64,000 nt of DNA, taken from Planobispora longispora (GTDB lineage: Bacteria; Actinomycetota; Actinomycetes; Streptosporangiales; Streptosporangiaceae). The DNA lies in the NCBI RefSeq assembly GCF_016863135.1, contig NZ_BOOH01000019.1, forward strand, positions 434,001 through 498,000. Direction: 5' to 3'. A program made the translations under genes and the position numbers. Shown in pieces: positions 18,007 to 25,021 of the stretch. The notes under the pieces were generated by a model. The model did no database searches, was not told the DNA's origin, and saw nothing but the letters and a program-made list of their open reading frames with translations. Numbering within the stretch: position 1 is the first letter of the stretch; each line of letters starts with the position of its first letter.

Positions 18007-18906
18007 ATGGCCCGGAGCCTGCTCGCCCGGATGAAAGACCGTTCGCCCCGGTGGATGAAGGACGCGGTGAACGCCGCGACGCGCGCGTACGCCGTGAGCA
18101 CCGCGGACCAGCGGCACCTGCCCGACTTCCTGATCGTCGGCTCCAAGCGCGGGGGCACCACGTCCCTGTGGAACTACCTGGTCCAGCACCCGCTGGTCAT
18201 GCCGATGTTCCCGGAGTCCCGGGAGATCAAGAGCCCGTGGTACTTCTACGTGAACTACGCCAAGGGCGACGCGTGGTACCGGTCCCACTTCGCCACCGAG
18301 CGGCGGCTGGACCAGATGGAGCGCAAGTACGGCACCCGCCCGCTGACCGGCGAGGCCTGCCCCTACTACATGTACTACCCACCGGTCGCCGAGCGGGTCC
18401 GGGAGCGCATGCCCGACGCGAAGATCATCATCTCGCTGCGCGACCCGGTCCGGCGCGCCTACTCCCACTACTGGGAGCGGGTGGACGCGGGGACCGAGAA
18501 GCTGAGCTTCGAGGAGGCGCTGGCCGCCGAGCCGGAGCGGCTGCGCGGCGAGGCCGAGCGCATGGCGGCCGACCCGTACTACTACAGCGAGGCGCACGAC
18601 TTCCACTCCTACCGGGATCGCGGCATTTACCTGCCGCAGGTTCAGCGCTGGCTGGAGCTGTTTCCGCGCGAGAACATCCTGATTATCGCGGCCGAAGATC
18701 TCTACCGTAATGAGAAGGAGACATTCGCCGAGGTCATCCGATTCCTCGGCCTCCCCGAGTGGGAGCTCCCGATCGCCCGGCGGCACAACTACCTGCCCGC
18801 ACCCCCGATGAACCCGGAGACGGCGGCGGAGCTCGCGGACTTCTACCGGCCGCACAACGAGGCGCTTTTCCGGTTTCTTGACCGGAAGTTCCCGTGGACT
18901 CCTTGA
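18007..18906 (+). CDS. PAPS-dependent carbohydrate sulfotransferase
   Basis: A 299-residue cytosolic sulfotransferase. The 5'-phosphosulfate loop reads IVGSKRGGTTSLWNYL near residue 43, the 3'-phosphate-binding segment IISLRDPVRRAYSHYW near residue 141, and the C-terminal YLPAPPMNPET follows the substrate region. The fold is close to the NodH/heparan-type group that sulfates sugars. AGAGAG sits 7 nt before ATG 18007 and the gene starts 17 bp after the flippase stop, so it is in the same operon and followed by a hairpin. The implication is a sulfated polymer or glycolipid; PAPS supply genes are not in the window. Confidence 0.86.
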   Translation: MARSLLARMKDRSPRWMKDAVNAATRAYAVSTADQRHLPDFLIVGSKRGGTTSLWNYLVQHPLVMPMFPESREIKSPWYFYVNYAKGDAWYRSHFATERRLDQMERKYGTRPLTGEACPYYMYYPPVAERVRERMPDAKIIISLRDPVRRAYSHYWERVDAGTEKLSFEEALAAEPERLRGEAERMAADPYYYSEAHDFHSYRDRGIYLPQVQRWLELFPRENILIIAAEDLYRNEKETFAEVIRFLGLPEWELPIARRHNYLPAPPMNPETAAELADFYRPHNEALFRFLDRKFPWTP

Positions 18907-18937
18907 TCGCCTTGTCAGGAGTTTAATAAACCTTGTT

Positions 18938-18973
18938 TCCGGTTTGACCGTTCCATCCTAAACCGGATATTTT
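18938..18973 (+). terminator. Intrinsic-type terminator after sulfotransferase gene
   Basis: Arms TCCGGTTT (18938-18945) and AAACCGGA (18960-18967) form an 8-bp stem with a 14-nt loop, followed by TATTTT. It lies 32 bp after the stop and is the only T-tract terminator I saw in the glycan locus. Confidence 0.55.
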
Positions 18974-19065
18974 GGTGTCCAGATCTGGCTCTGAGGGGCC
19001 TCACGCCCGTCACCAGCTTCTGTCCGGGCGACCACTGCAACACCCGCGTCCCCCGGGAGGAGCGC

Positions 19066-21918
19066 ATGTCATCTCCACGCCGCGCCACGACGGCCCTGGC
19101 GCTCGCCGCCCTGCTCGGCAGCGCCGCCGTCGTCACCGCGCCATCGGCATCCGCGCGCATCACGACGTCAGCAGCCCCTGACGGAACCACCTCGGCCAAG
19201 GCCGCGCCGTCCTGCTGGGCGATCAAGCAGGCCCACCCGAGCAGCGCCGACGGCGTCTACTGGCTGCAGACGCCCAAGCTCGTCGCCCCGCAGCAGTTCT
19301 ACTGCGACATGACGACCGACGGCGGCGGCTGGGTGCTCATCGGCCGGGGCCGCGAGGGCTGGACGTTCCACCACCCCGGCCAGCGCACCGCCGGCAACGT
19401 CCGCAACACCCCCACCGGAACCGCCGCGTTCGCGCCCGCCGCCCTCCCCGGCGACACCGTCAACGCGCTGCTGAACGGCGGCCGGGTGGACGCCCTCGCC
19501 GACGGCGTGCGACTGCGCCGCGCCGCCAACGCGACCGGCACCTCCTGGCAGGAGATGCGCTGGAAGTTCAAGGACCGCGACGACTGGTCCTGGACCTTCG
19601 ACGCCGGCCCCACCTTCTCCCACCCCCTCTCCTCCGTGATCGTGGACGGCACCGCCTACGCCGGCGGCAACACCCGCGACTGGAACAACAACAGCGGGTC
19701 GCGCCGCGTCTTCACCTACGAGTGGCAGAGCCACGGCTGGCAGAAGGGCTTCAGCTACGGAGCCGGCCAGAGCGGCGGCTCCACCGGCTCCACCAGCTAC
19801 CTGTGGCAGAACGGCACCGAGGGCAGCCCGATCCCGTTCACCCAGGTCTTCATCCGCCCGAAGATCACCAGCGTCTCGTACGGCGACATCCCCGACGCCG
19901 GCACCCCCGCCTCCACGGTGACCCCGCTGGTCTCCAACCAGACCACCCCCCTGCCCTGGGGCGTGACCGGCGTGATGGGCACCGGCACCGGCGAGGAGTT
20001 CCTCGAGGTCCAGGCCCTCAGCGTGCTGAACGGCACCCTCTACGTGGGCGGCAGGTTCCGGTACGTCCAGCAGGGCGCCTCCGGCACGAAGACCGAGCAG
20101 CCGTACCTGGCCGCCTTCGACGCCAAGAGCGGCGAGTGGCGCTCCACGTTCCTGCCCAAGCTCGACGGCCAGGTGTGGGACATCGAGCCGCTGGGCAACA
20201 AGATCATCATCGCGGGCGAGTTCACGAACGTCGACGGTGAGCCGAACACCGCCGGCATGGCCGCCCTCGACCCCGCGACCGGCAAGGTCGTCCCCGGCTG
20301 GCGGACCACGTTCACCCGCGCGAGCGGCCTCCCCGTCAAGGTCAAGGCCCTCGACACGCAGGACGGCTGGCTGTACGTCGGCGGCGCCTTCAACCACGTC
20401 AGCGGCGGCAACCCGCTCTCCGCCAAGGTCTGGTCCGTCATGGGAGCCCGCGTGCGGGTGACCGACGGACGTCCCGACGAGACCTGGACCCCCCGCTTCG
20501 ACCTGCCCGTGGTCGACGTCGACGCCAGCGAGAAGGGCGACCGCGTCTACTTCGGCGGCTTCTTCGAGAACGTCAACGACAAGCCCGCCAACAGCTTCGC
20601 CGTGCTCACCACCGCCGCCCCGGCCGCGCTGGTCCCCGGCCTGGGCGAGTGGAAGCCGAGCACCCCCACCGCCAACCGCGACTACCGCCAGTCGGTCGCC
20701 GAGTACGGCAACGGCGTCTGGATGGGCGGCTCCCAGCACGACTTCCAGCTCTACACCCGCGACGACCTGACCAAGGTCGCCGGCCACATCACCAAGAAGG
20801 GCGGCGACATCCAGGCGTCCGTCATCAAGGACGGCATCATCTACGGCTCCTGCCACTGCCCGGAGTTCGTCTACAACGGCGCCTCCAGCTGGGAGAGCCC
20901 GACCGGCTGGTCGAACGTGCACCAGATCGTCTGGATCGGCGCCTGGGACGCCAAGACCGGCAAGTACCTGCCGAACTTCGCCCCGTCGATCGACTCGCGC
21001 CGCGGTGACGGCCCCTGGGCCATGACCACCGACGACAACGGCTGCCTGTGGTTCGGCGGCGACATGAACCGCGGCTCCTGGAACAGCGCCACCTCCTCCT
21101 ACCAGTGGCTGGGCGGCTTCGGCCGGCTGTGCTCCACGGACTCCAAGGCCCCGTCCGCCCCGTCCGGCCTGCGCCTGGCCGGGACCGCCGGCGGCAACCA
21201 GCTCGCCTGGTCCGCCGCGTCCGACAACTCCGGCTCGGTCAAGTACGAGGTGCTGCGCGACGACCGGGTGATCGCCACCACGACCACCGCGTCCTACACA
21301 GACACGACCGCCTCGGGCGCCGCCAAGTACTGGGTCCGGGCCGTGGACGACGCCGGCAACCGCTCGGCGAGCACCGCCGCGCTCCCCGTGGACGGCCCCG
21401 TCAACACCGCGAACCTGCTGGCCAAGGGCGCGACCTGGAAGTGGCGCTACGACGGGACGAACCCGGGCGCGACCTGGACCGCCCCGGCCTTCGACGACTC
21501 CGCCTGGTCCGCCGGCCCCGGCGAGCTCGGCTACGGCGACGGCGACGAGGCGACCCTGCTGCCCGCGGGCACCACGCCCCGGCACGTGACCGCCTACTTC
21601 CGCACCACGCTGAAGGTCACCGACCCGGCCGCCTACAAGAACCTGCTGATCGACCTCGTCCGCGACGACGGCGCCGTGGTCTACATCAACGGGACCGAGG
21701 TCGGCCGGGCCAACCTCCCCGAGGGCGCGATCACCCCGGACACGACCGCCCTGGTCGGCTACTCCACCAACGCCGAGGAGCGGACCCCCGTCCGCTTCAC
21801 CGTCCCCGCCGACGTCCTGGTCGCCGGGACCAACACGATCGCGGTGGAGATGCACCAGTACGACAAGTGGAGCGCCGACCTCAGCTTCGCGCTGACCGTC
21901 GACGCGACCGTGAAGTAA
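19066..21918 (+). CDS. Large secreted protein: fibrinogen-like domain, propeller-like repeats, FN3-like and C-terminal jelly-roll-like domains
   Basis: A 950-residue exported protein of unknown role. Residues 1-32 form a signal peptide ending PSASA. Residues about 48-270 look like a bacterial fibrinogen-related/COLF1 domain (CWAIKQAHP, QQFYCDMTTDGGGWVLIGR). About 300-680 carry repeats such as LYVGGRFRYVQQ, IIIAGEFTNVDG, LYVGGAFNHVSG and VYFGGFFENVND, a propeller-like array. About 695-775 resemble an FN3 module, and the last 170 residues (KWRYDGTNPGATW onward) a sugar-binding jelly-roll. All these domains bind ligands, so a surface lectin or scaffold for the sulfated glycan is plausible. A strong hairpin follows; no cell-wall anchor is visible. 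Confidence 0.72.
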   Translation: MSSPRRATTALALAALLGSAAVVTAPSASARITTSAAPDGTTSAKAAPSCWAIKQAHPSSADGVYWLQTPKLVAPQQFYCDMTTDGGGWVLIGRGREGWTFHHPGQRTAGNVRNTPTGTAAFAPAALPGDTVNALLNGGRVDALADGVRLRRAANATGTSWQEMRWKFKDRDDWSWTFDAGPTFSHPLSSVIVDGTAYAGGNTRDWNNNSGSRRVFTYEWQSHGWQKGFSYGAGQSGGSTGSTSYLWQNGTEGSPIPFTQVFIRPKITSVSYGDIPDAGTPASTVTPLVSNQTTPLPWGVTGVMGTGTGEEFLEVQALSVLNGTLYVGGRFRYVQQGASGTKTEQPYLAAFDAKSGEWRSTFLPKLDGQVWDIEPLGNKIIIAGEFTNVDGEPNTAGMAALDPATGKVVPGWRTTFTRASGLPVKVKALDTQDGWLYVGGAFNHVSGGNPLSAKVWSVMGARVRVTDGRPDETWTPRFDLPVVDVDASEKGDRVYFGGFFENVNDKPANSFAVLTTAAPAALVPGLGEWKPSTPTANRDYRQSVAEYGNGVWMGGSQHDFQLYTRDDLTKVAGHITKKGGDIQASVIKDGIIYGSCHCPEFVYNGASSWESPTGWSNVHQIVWIGAWDAKTGKYLPNFAPSIDSRRGDGPWAMTTDDNGCLWFGGDMNRGSWNSATSSYQWLGGFGRLCSTDSKAPSAPSGLRLAGTAGGNQLAWSAASDNSGSVKYEVLRDDRVIATTTTASYTDTTASGAAKYWVRAVDDAGNRSASTAALPVDGPVNTANLLAKGATWKWRYDGTNPGATWTAPAFDDSAWSAGPGELGYGDGDEATLLPAGTTPRHVTAYFRTTLKVTDPAAYKNLLIDLVRDDGAVVYINGTEVGRANLPEGAITPDTTALVGYSTNAEERTPVRFTVPADVLVAGTNTIAVEMHQYDKWSADLSFALTVDATVK

Positions 21919-21930
21919 CCGACTCCCCCA

Positions 21931-21968
21931 CGAAGACGCCCGGCCGGGTCCCCGGCCGGGCGTCTTCG
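21931..21968. terminator. Perfect 18-bp terminator hairpin
   Basis: The arms at 21931-21948 and 21951-21968 are exact reverse complements over 18 bp with only two bases between them (an effective 4-6 nt loop). It begins 12 bp after the stop of the secreted 950-residue protein. No T-tract follows. It also marks the border between the glycan genes and the repeat island. Confidence 0.75.
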
Positions 21969-21981
21969 CGTATGGCGGTTG

Positions 21982-22039
21982 TGCCGGTACGGCGGGTTGG
22001 TGCCGGTACGGCGGGTTGGCCGGTGCCGGTACGGCACGC
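21982..22039. repeat. Short tandem repeats of a 19-bp unit
   Basis: Two exact 19-bp copies (unit TGCCGGTACGGCGGGTTGG) at 21982-22000 and 22001-22019, with a third partial copy sharing TGCCGGTACGGC from 22024. The core CCGGTACGGC recurs at 22061. This array sits directly against the outer edge of the long inverted repeat and is absent beyond the outer edge of the other copy. Confidence 0.7.
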
Positions 22040-22497
22040 ACCCGGGCCGAAAGCCCGGCGCCGGTACGGCGAGAGGTGGCGCGGTGGTGTCCGGCGCCGC
22101 TGTACGGCGTGTCACCCGGGCTTCGGGGAGGCGGGTCCGGGGTGGTCGGGGCGGGTCCGGGGTGGGGTCTGCTGTTGTGGGTCATGGTCGCGCTGTGCGG
22201 GCGGATGTTCCAGCCGGCCGTCGGGGTTCTGTCTGGTTGTTCAGGCCTCCGGCCTGGCGGGCGCGCGGGGTTGCCGGCCCGTTTCTACGCCGGCTGGAAC
22301 ATCCGCCCGCGCCGCACTCCTCATGCTTCGCCGTAGCGGGTGCGGGCCGTATGGATGCGGCCCTGTCCCGGACGACCGTGGTCCTCGCCGTCGCTGAAGC
22401 GCACACGCGGCGCCGTTCAGGGCTGGTCGCCGTTGCCTGCGGCCATCCTGACGGGAAGGAGCTCAGGGCTGCTCGCCGTAGCGACCCGCGTAATGAT
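22020..22497. repeat. Long inverted repeat, copy A
   Basis: About 475 bp that recur in reverse orientation at 23525-23998; by eye roughly nine bases in ten agree, with long identical runs (for example 22131-22260 against 23761-23888) and a few indels. Inside it a 22-bp arm at 22197-22218 has its exact reverse complement at 22289-22310, leaving a 70-nt loop that includes CAGGCC/GGCCTG. Short frames run through both copies, but their predicted products diverge in frame after indels, so the conservation is of nucleotides rather than protein. Confidence 0.88.
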
Positions 22498-22556
22498 CGA
22501 AACCTGTGGATCACCGGACGGGGTGTACTTTTCCGGATCACCCGATGAAGGTTTCG
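22498..22556. repeat. Small inverted repeat at the inner edge of copy A
   Basis: Arms CGAAACCT (22498-22505) and AGGTTTCG (22549-22556) with an inner CCGGA/TCCGG pair. It lies about 45 bp upstream of the transposase remnant, so it may be an insertion-sequence end or a regulatory hairpin. No matching copy was seen downstream of the remnant. Confidence 0.4.
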
Positions 22557-22598
22557 AGATAAGGCCGACGTTGCCACGTCGGTCAGGAAGGCACGCCC

Positions 22599-22910
22599 GT
22601 GCCGCTTACCGTAGTTCCTGATCTCCCTGCCGACGACAGTCATCCGACAATCGACTCGGCCGCGCTGATCGATCAGATCGTCCGTGAGGGCGCCCGTCGC
22701 ATGCCGGCCGCTGCCCTGCCGGTCGAGGTGGGCGCCTACCTCGCCGCTTTTGCCGATGGGCGTGACGCAGGCGGTCGCCGCCTGGTGGTGCGCAACGGCT
22801 CCCACGCCCTGTGCGAGATCCTGACCGCGGCCGGCGTGATCGAGGTCCACGCGCCTCGGGTCAACGACGAACGCGCCGATCCAGTCACCGGCGAGCGTCA
22901 GCGATCCTCC
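22599..22910 (+). pseudogene. Truncated IS256-family transposase (5' fragment)
   Basis: From GTG 22599, preceded by GGAAGG, about 103 codons match the N-terminal part of actinobacterial IS256/mutator transposases: VPDLPADDSHPTIDSAAL, IVREGARRMPAAAL, LVVRNGSHALCEILTAAG and the APRVND segment. Homology ends after DPVTGERQR at about 22905; the remaining open frame to 23108 is unlike the family. The usual length is near 400 residues, so the DDE catalytic region is gone. A short stretch GCGATCCTCC in another frame could be leftover coding sequence after a small deletion. The element is dead by itself and has an unrelated gene joined to its broken end. Confidence 0.8.
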
Positions 22911-23005
22911 GATTGCGCCCGATCCTGGGACGGGCAAGGTGCCGAGCTGGGAGCCCCGTCCCGGGCGCGTCTCCACGGGCGGGGCACCGTCCCGGCGTCT
23001 GATGG

Positions 23006-23425
23006 TCAGCTGTCGAGCACCTCGGTGTTCTGGCAGGCGACCAAGCGCCAGCGGCCGTCCTCCTTGGACATGACGTACAGCGGGCTCCCCACGCTCTCGA
23101 CCGACTGATCGCTGAGCGTCGTGTACCGCTGACGCACCTTGACGGCGGCGACATCGGAACGGATGAACAGCACGTGTTCGACCTCATAGGTGGCCGTCGA
23201 GTCCTTCATCGCACCAGGAAGCACTCTGTGGGTGAACGCCGAGATCTCATCTCGGCCGAAGAGGCGCTTGCCGTGGCCCGTGGTCCAGATCGCATCGGAC
23301 CGGAACAGGCCGACGAACTCGTCGGGGAGCTCATTCTGCTGGGAGTGCTCAACTGAAGCGACCACCTGCTTGATGGCCTCGATCTCAGCTTCGCGCGTCT
23401 GCTCATCGATCAGTGTCGTATTCAT
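23006..23425 (-). CDS. SgcJ/EcaC-type SnoaL-like (NTF2-fold) protein
   Basis: A 139-residue protein of the SnoaL-like superfamily, SgcJ/EcaC subgroup: an N-terminal helix (EAEIEAIKQVVASVEHSQQNE), then FVGLFRSDAIWTTGHGKRLFGRDEI, and the beta-strands SDVAAVKVRQRYTTL and WRLVACQNTEVLDS. Such proteins form dimers with a hydrophobic pocket; the reaction is unknown here. ATG 23425 is preferred over an upstream start because the promoter at 23432-23462 would begin transcription at or next to this ATG, with no ribosome site needed. The gene sits alone between the long inverted repeats, next to the transposase remnant, and has no regulator beside it. Confidence 0.78.
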   Translation of the reverse strand: MNTTLIDEQTREAEIEAIKQVVASVEHSQQNELPDEFVGLFRSDAIWTTGHGKRLFGRDEISAFTHRVLPGAMKDSTATYEVEHVLFIRSDVAAVKVRQRYTTLSDQSVESVGSPLYVMSKEDGRWRLVACQNTEVLDS

Positions 23426-23431
23426 GAGGCC

Positions 23432-23462
23432 AGCCTGATACCTCAAGCTTCCTTGAGGTCAA
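23432..23462 (-). promoter_or_regulatory. MerR/SoxR-type promoter with perfect dyad
   Basis: On the minus strand a -35 TTGACC (23462-23457) is followed by a 19-bp spacer and CAGGCT (23437-23432). The spacer is mostly filled by the dyad ACCTCAAG (minus) / CTTGAGGT at 23440-23447 and 23452-23459, spaced by four bases. A long spacer holding a CCTCAAG-N4-CTTGAGG palindrome is the known pattern for MerR-family activators, SoxR in particular. The expected start is near 23425, the A of the ATG, suggesting a leaderless transcript. An alternative TATCAG with a 16-bp spacer is possible. Confidence 0.72.
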
Positions 23463-23524
23463 GCCCGATGAGAGATGCGGCTGGACCATCAGTGTCCTGG
23501 AACGTCCGTGTGCGCTTCTCCATT

Positions 23525-23998
23525 CGGCGCAACTACGGCGAGCAGCCCTGAGCTCCTTCCCGCGGGCATGGCCGCAGGCAACGGCGACCAGCCCTGAACG
23601 GTCCTGAACGTACGCGTCAGCGACGGCGAGGACCACGGTCGTCCGGGGCGGGACCGCATCCATACGGCCCGCACCCCCTACGGCGGGCAACCAGGAGCGC
23701 GGCGCGGGCGGATGTTCCAGCCGGCGTAAAAACCGGCCAGGACCCCACGCGCCCGCCAGGCCGGAGGCCTGAACAACCAGACAGAACCCCGACGGCCGGC
23801 TGGAACATCCGCCCGCACAGCGCGACCATGACCCACAACAGCAGACCCCACCCCGGACCCGCCCCGACCACCCCGGACCCGCCTCCCCGAAACCCGGGTG
23901 ACACGCCGTACAGCGGCGCCGGACACCACCGCACCACCTCCCGCCGTACCGGCGCCGGGCCTTCAGCCCGGGTGCGTGCCGTACCGGCACCGGTGCCG
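23525..23998. repeat. Long inverted repeat, copy B
   Basis: Reverse-complement partner of 22020-22497. It keeps the same internal hairpin: 22-bp arms at 23704-23725 and 23795-23816, identical to those of copy A. Differences include TTTTTACGCC against TTTCTACGCC in the loop flank and several small indels near the inner end. Its outer end stops about 9 bp before the stop codon of the Alg13-like gene, so it occupies almost the whole 3' flank of that operon and could also serve as its terminator. Confidence 0.88.
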
Positions 23999-24006
23999 GG
24001 TGGTTC

Positions 24007-24570
24007 TCAGCCGCGCCTGAGGCGGTCCATCCCGCGGGGGCGGGAGACCAGGTCGCCGACGAGTTTGCCGAACAGGAGGGTCGTCGCCACCGGGCTGGTG
24101 CCGCTGTCCGGGACCACGCGGTACCGGGAGGGGTCGGCGAGCGCGGTGTCGAGGTGGGCGGTGAGTTCCTCGGCCGAGCCGGCCAGGGCGATACGGCCGC
24201 TGGCCGCCATGACCTGGGTGAAGCGGATCTGGTGGTCGTCGACGTGCTCGCCCAGGCGGGAGGTGCGGGGCACCACGATGGGCAGCCGGCCGGCCGACCT
24301 GCTCTCCGTGATCCCGCCGGGGCCGCCCTGGCAGACGACGGCGGCGGCCTGCTCCATCAGGCTCCGCAGCTCGCCGTGGGGCAGCATGGTGTGGCACTCC
24401 GCGCCCCGCACGGCGTGGGAGGTGCCGTTCTGCACCACGCAGCGGACCGTGTCGCCCCTGCTCGCCAGCCAGCGCTCGATCCAGTCGCTGAGCCGGTTGA
24501 AGGGGTGGTGGTCGGTGCCGACCGTGACCAGCACCAGGGGACGGTCGTCCGTTCTCATCCGCTCGCTCAT
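24007..24570 (-). CDS. Alg13-like glycosyltransferase subunit (GT28 C-terminal domain)
   Basis: A 187-residue protein equal to the C-terminal, nucleotide-sugar-binding half of GT28/MurG-type enzymes, as in Alg13, PssE or EpsE-type subunits. Landmarks are LVLVTVGTDHHPFNRLSDW at the start and CQGGPGGITESRSAGRLPIVVPR near residue 80, the UDP-sugar-binding GGxG segment. It starts 1 bp after the Alg14-like gene, so the two subunits are made together. By analogy with Alg13/14 it would add a sugar, often GlcNAc or GlcA, to a lipid-linked acceptor. It is the last gene of the second glycan operon. Confidence 0.85.
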   Translation of the reverse strand: MSERMRTDDRPLVLVTVGTDHHPFNRLSDWIERWLASRGDTVRCVVQNGTSHAVRGAECHTMLPHGELRSLMEQAAAVVCQGGPGGITESRSAGRLPIVVPRTSRLGEHVDDHQIRFTQVMAASGRIALAGSAEELTAHLDTALADPSRYRVVPDSGTSPVATTLLFGKLVGDLVSRPRGMDRLRRG

Positions 24571-24571
24571 C

Positions 24572-25021
24572 TCACAGCACCTGTCCGACCACGACGCCCC
24601 GGGGGTAGACCTTCTGCTGCTCGGGCCACTGGAGCAGGAACAGGTCGGACAGCGGGTAGCAGAGCCGGCCGGTCAACGTGCCCGAGTCGATGCGGTCGTA
24701 GACCTCCAGGTACACCGTGCGGCACCGGAAGAGCTTGGCGAGCAGGAAGAACGGGAACGCCACGCCCGCGCCGGTGCTGACGACGACGTCCGGCCGGAAG
24801 CGGGGCAGCAGCCGGATCGCGAGGCCGAGGTTGCGGATCAGGTTGGGGATGTTGCGGGTCGTCGGGTGGTAGGCCCAGCTGACGTTCTCGCCGTCGAGCA
24901 GAGAGAGCGCGTCGGGCTGCTTGAAAGTCACCCAGTGCCGCTCGTGCCCGCCCCACCAGCCGCGGAGCCGGTGCAGCTGGGTCAGGTGCCCTCCGCCCGA
25001 GCACACGAAGAGCACTTTCAT
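24572..25021 (-). CDS. Alg14-like glycosyltransferase membrane subunit
   Basis: A 149-residue protein equal to the acceptor-binding half of a GT28 enzyme, like Alg14/PssD. It begins MKVLFVCSGGGHLTQLHRL, the typical SGGHxxQL glycine-rich start, and contains RPDVVVSTGAGVAFPFFLLAKLF near residue 82, a short membrane-associating helix. It overlaps the upstream APH-like gene by 4 bp and precedes the Alg13-like gene by 1 bp. It should recruit the catalytic partner to the membrane. Confidence 0.86.
   Translation of the reverse strand: MKVLFVCSGGGHLTQLHRLRGWWGGHERHWVTFKQPDALSLLDGENVSWAYHPTTRNIPNLIRNLGLAIRLLPRFRPDVVVSTGAGVAFPFFLLAKLFRCRTVYLEVYDRIDSGTLTGRLCYPLSDLFLLQWPEQQKVYPRGVVVGQVL

Noticed and set aside
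21982-22039. CRISPR-like array
   Set aside because: The repeats are adjacent with no unique spacers and only two or three units; no cas genes are present.
19168-22185. 1005-codon minus-strand frame opposite the secreted fibrinogen-like protein
   Set aside because: Val/Gly/Ala-rich shadow of the real gene with no recognisable motif; the plus strand has a signal peptide and clear domains.
22016-22336. 106-codon frame in inverted repeat A, with a similar frame on the minus strand at 23617-23937
   Set aside because: The two products agree for about 70 residues and then lose frame because of indels, and composition is Gly/Arg-rich. The conservation is at nucleotide level, so this is repeat structure rather than a gene.
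22599-23108. A full 169-residue gene at the transposase remnant
   Set aside because: Only the first ~103 residues match a family; the rest is out of frame or foreign sequence and overlaps the end of the SnoaL gene on the other strand.
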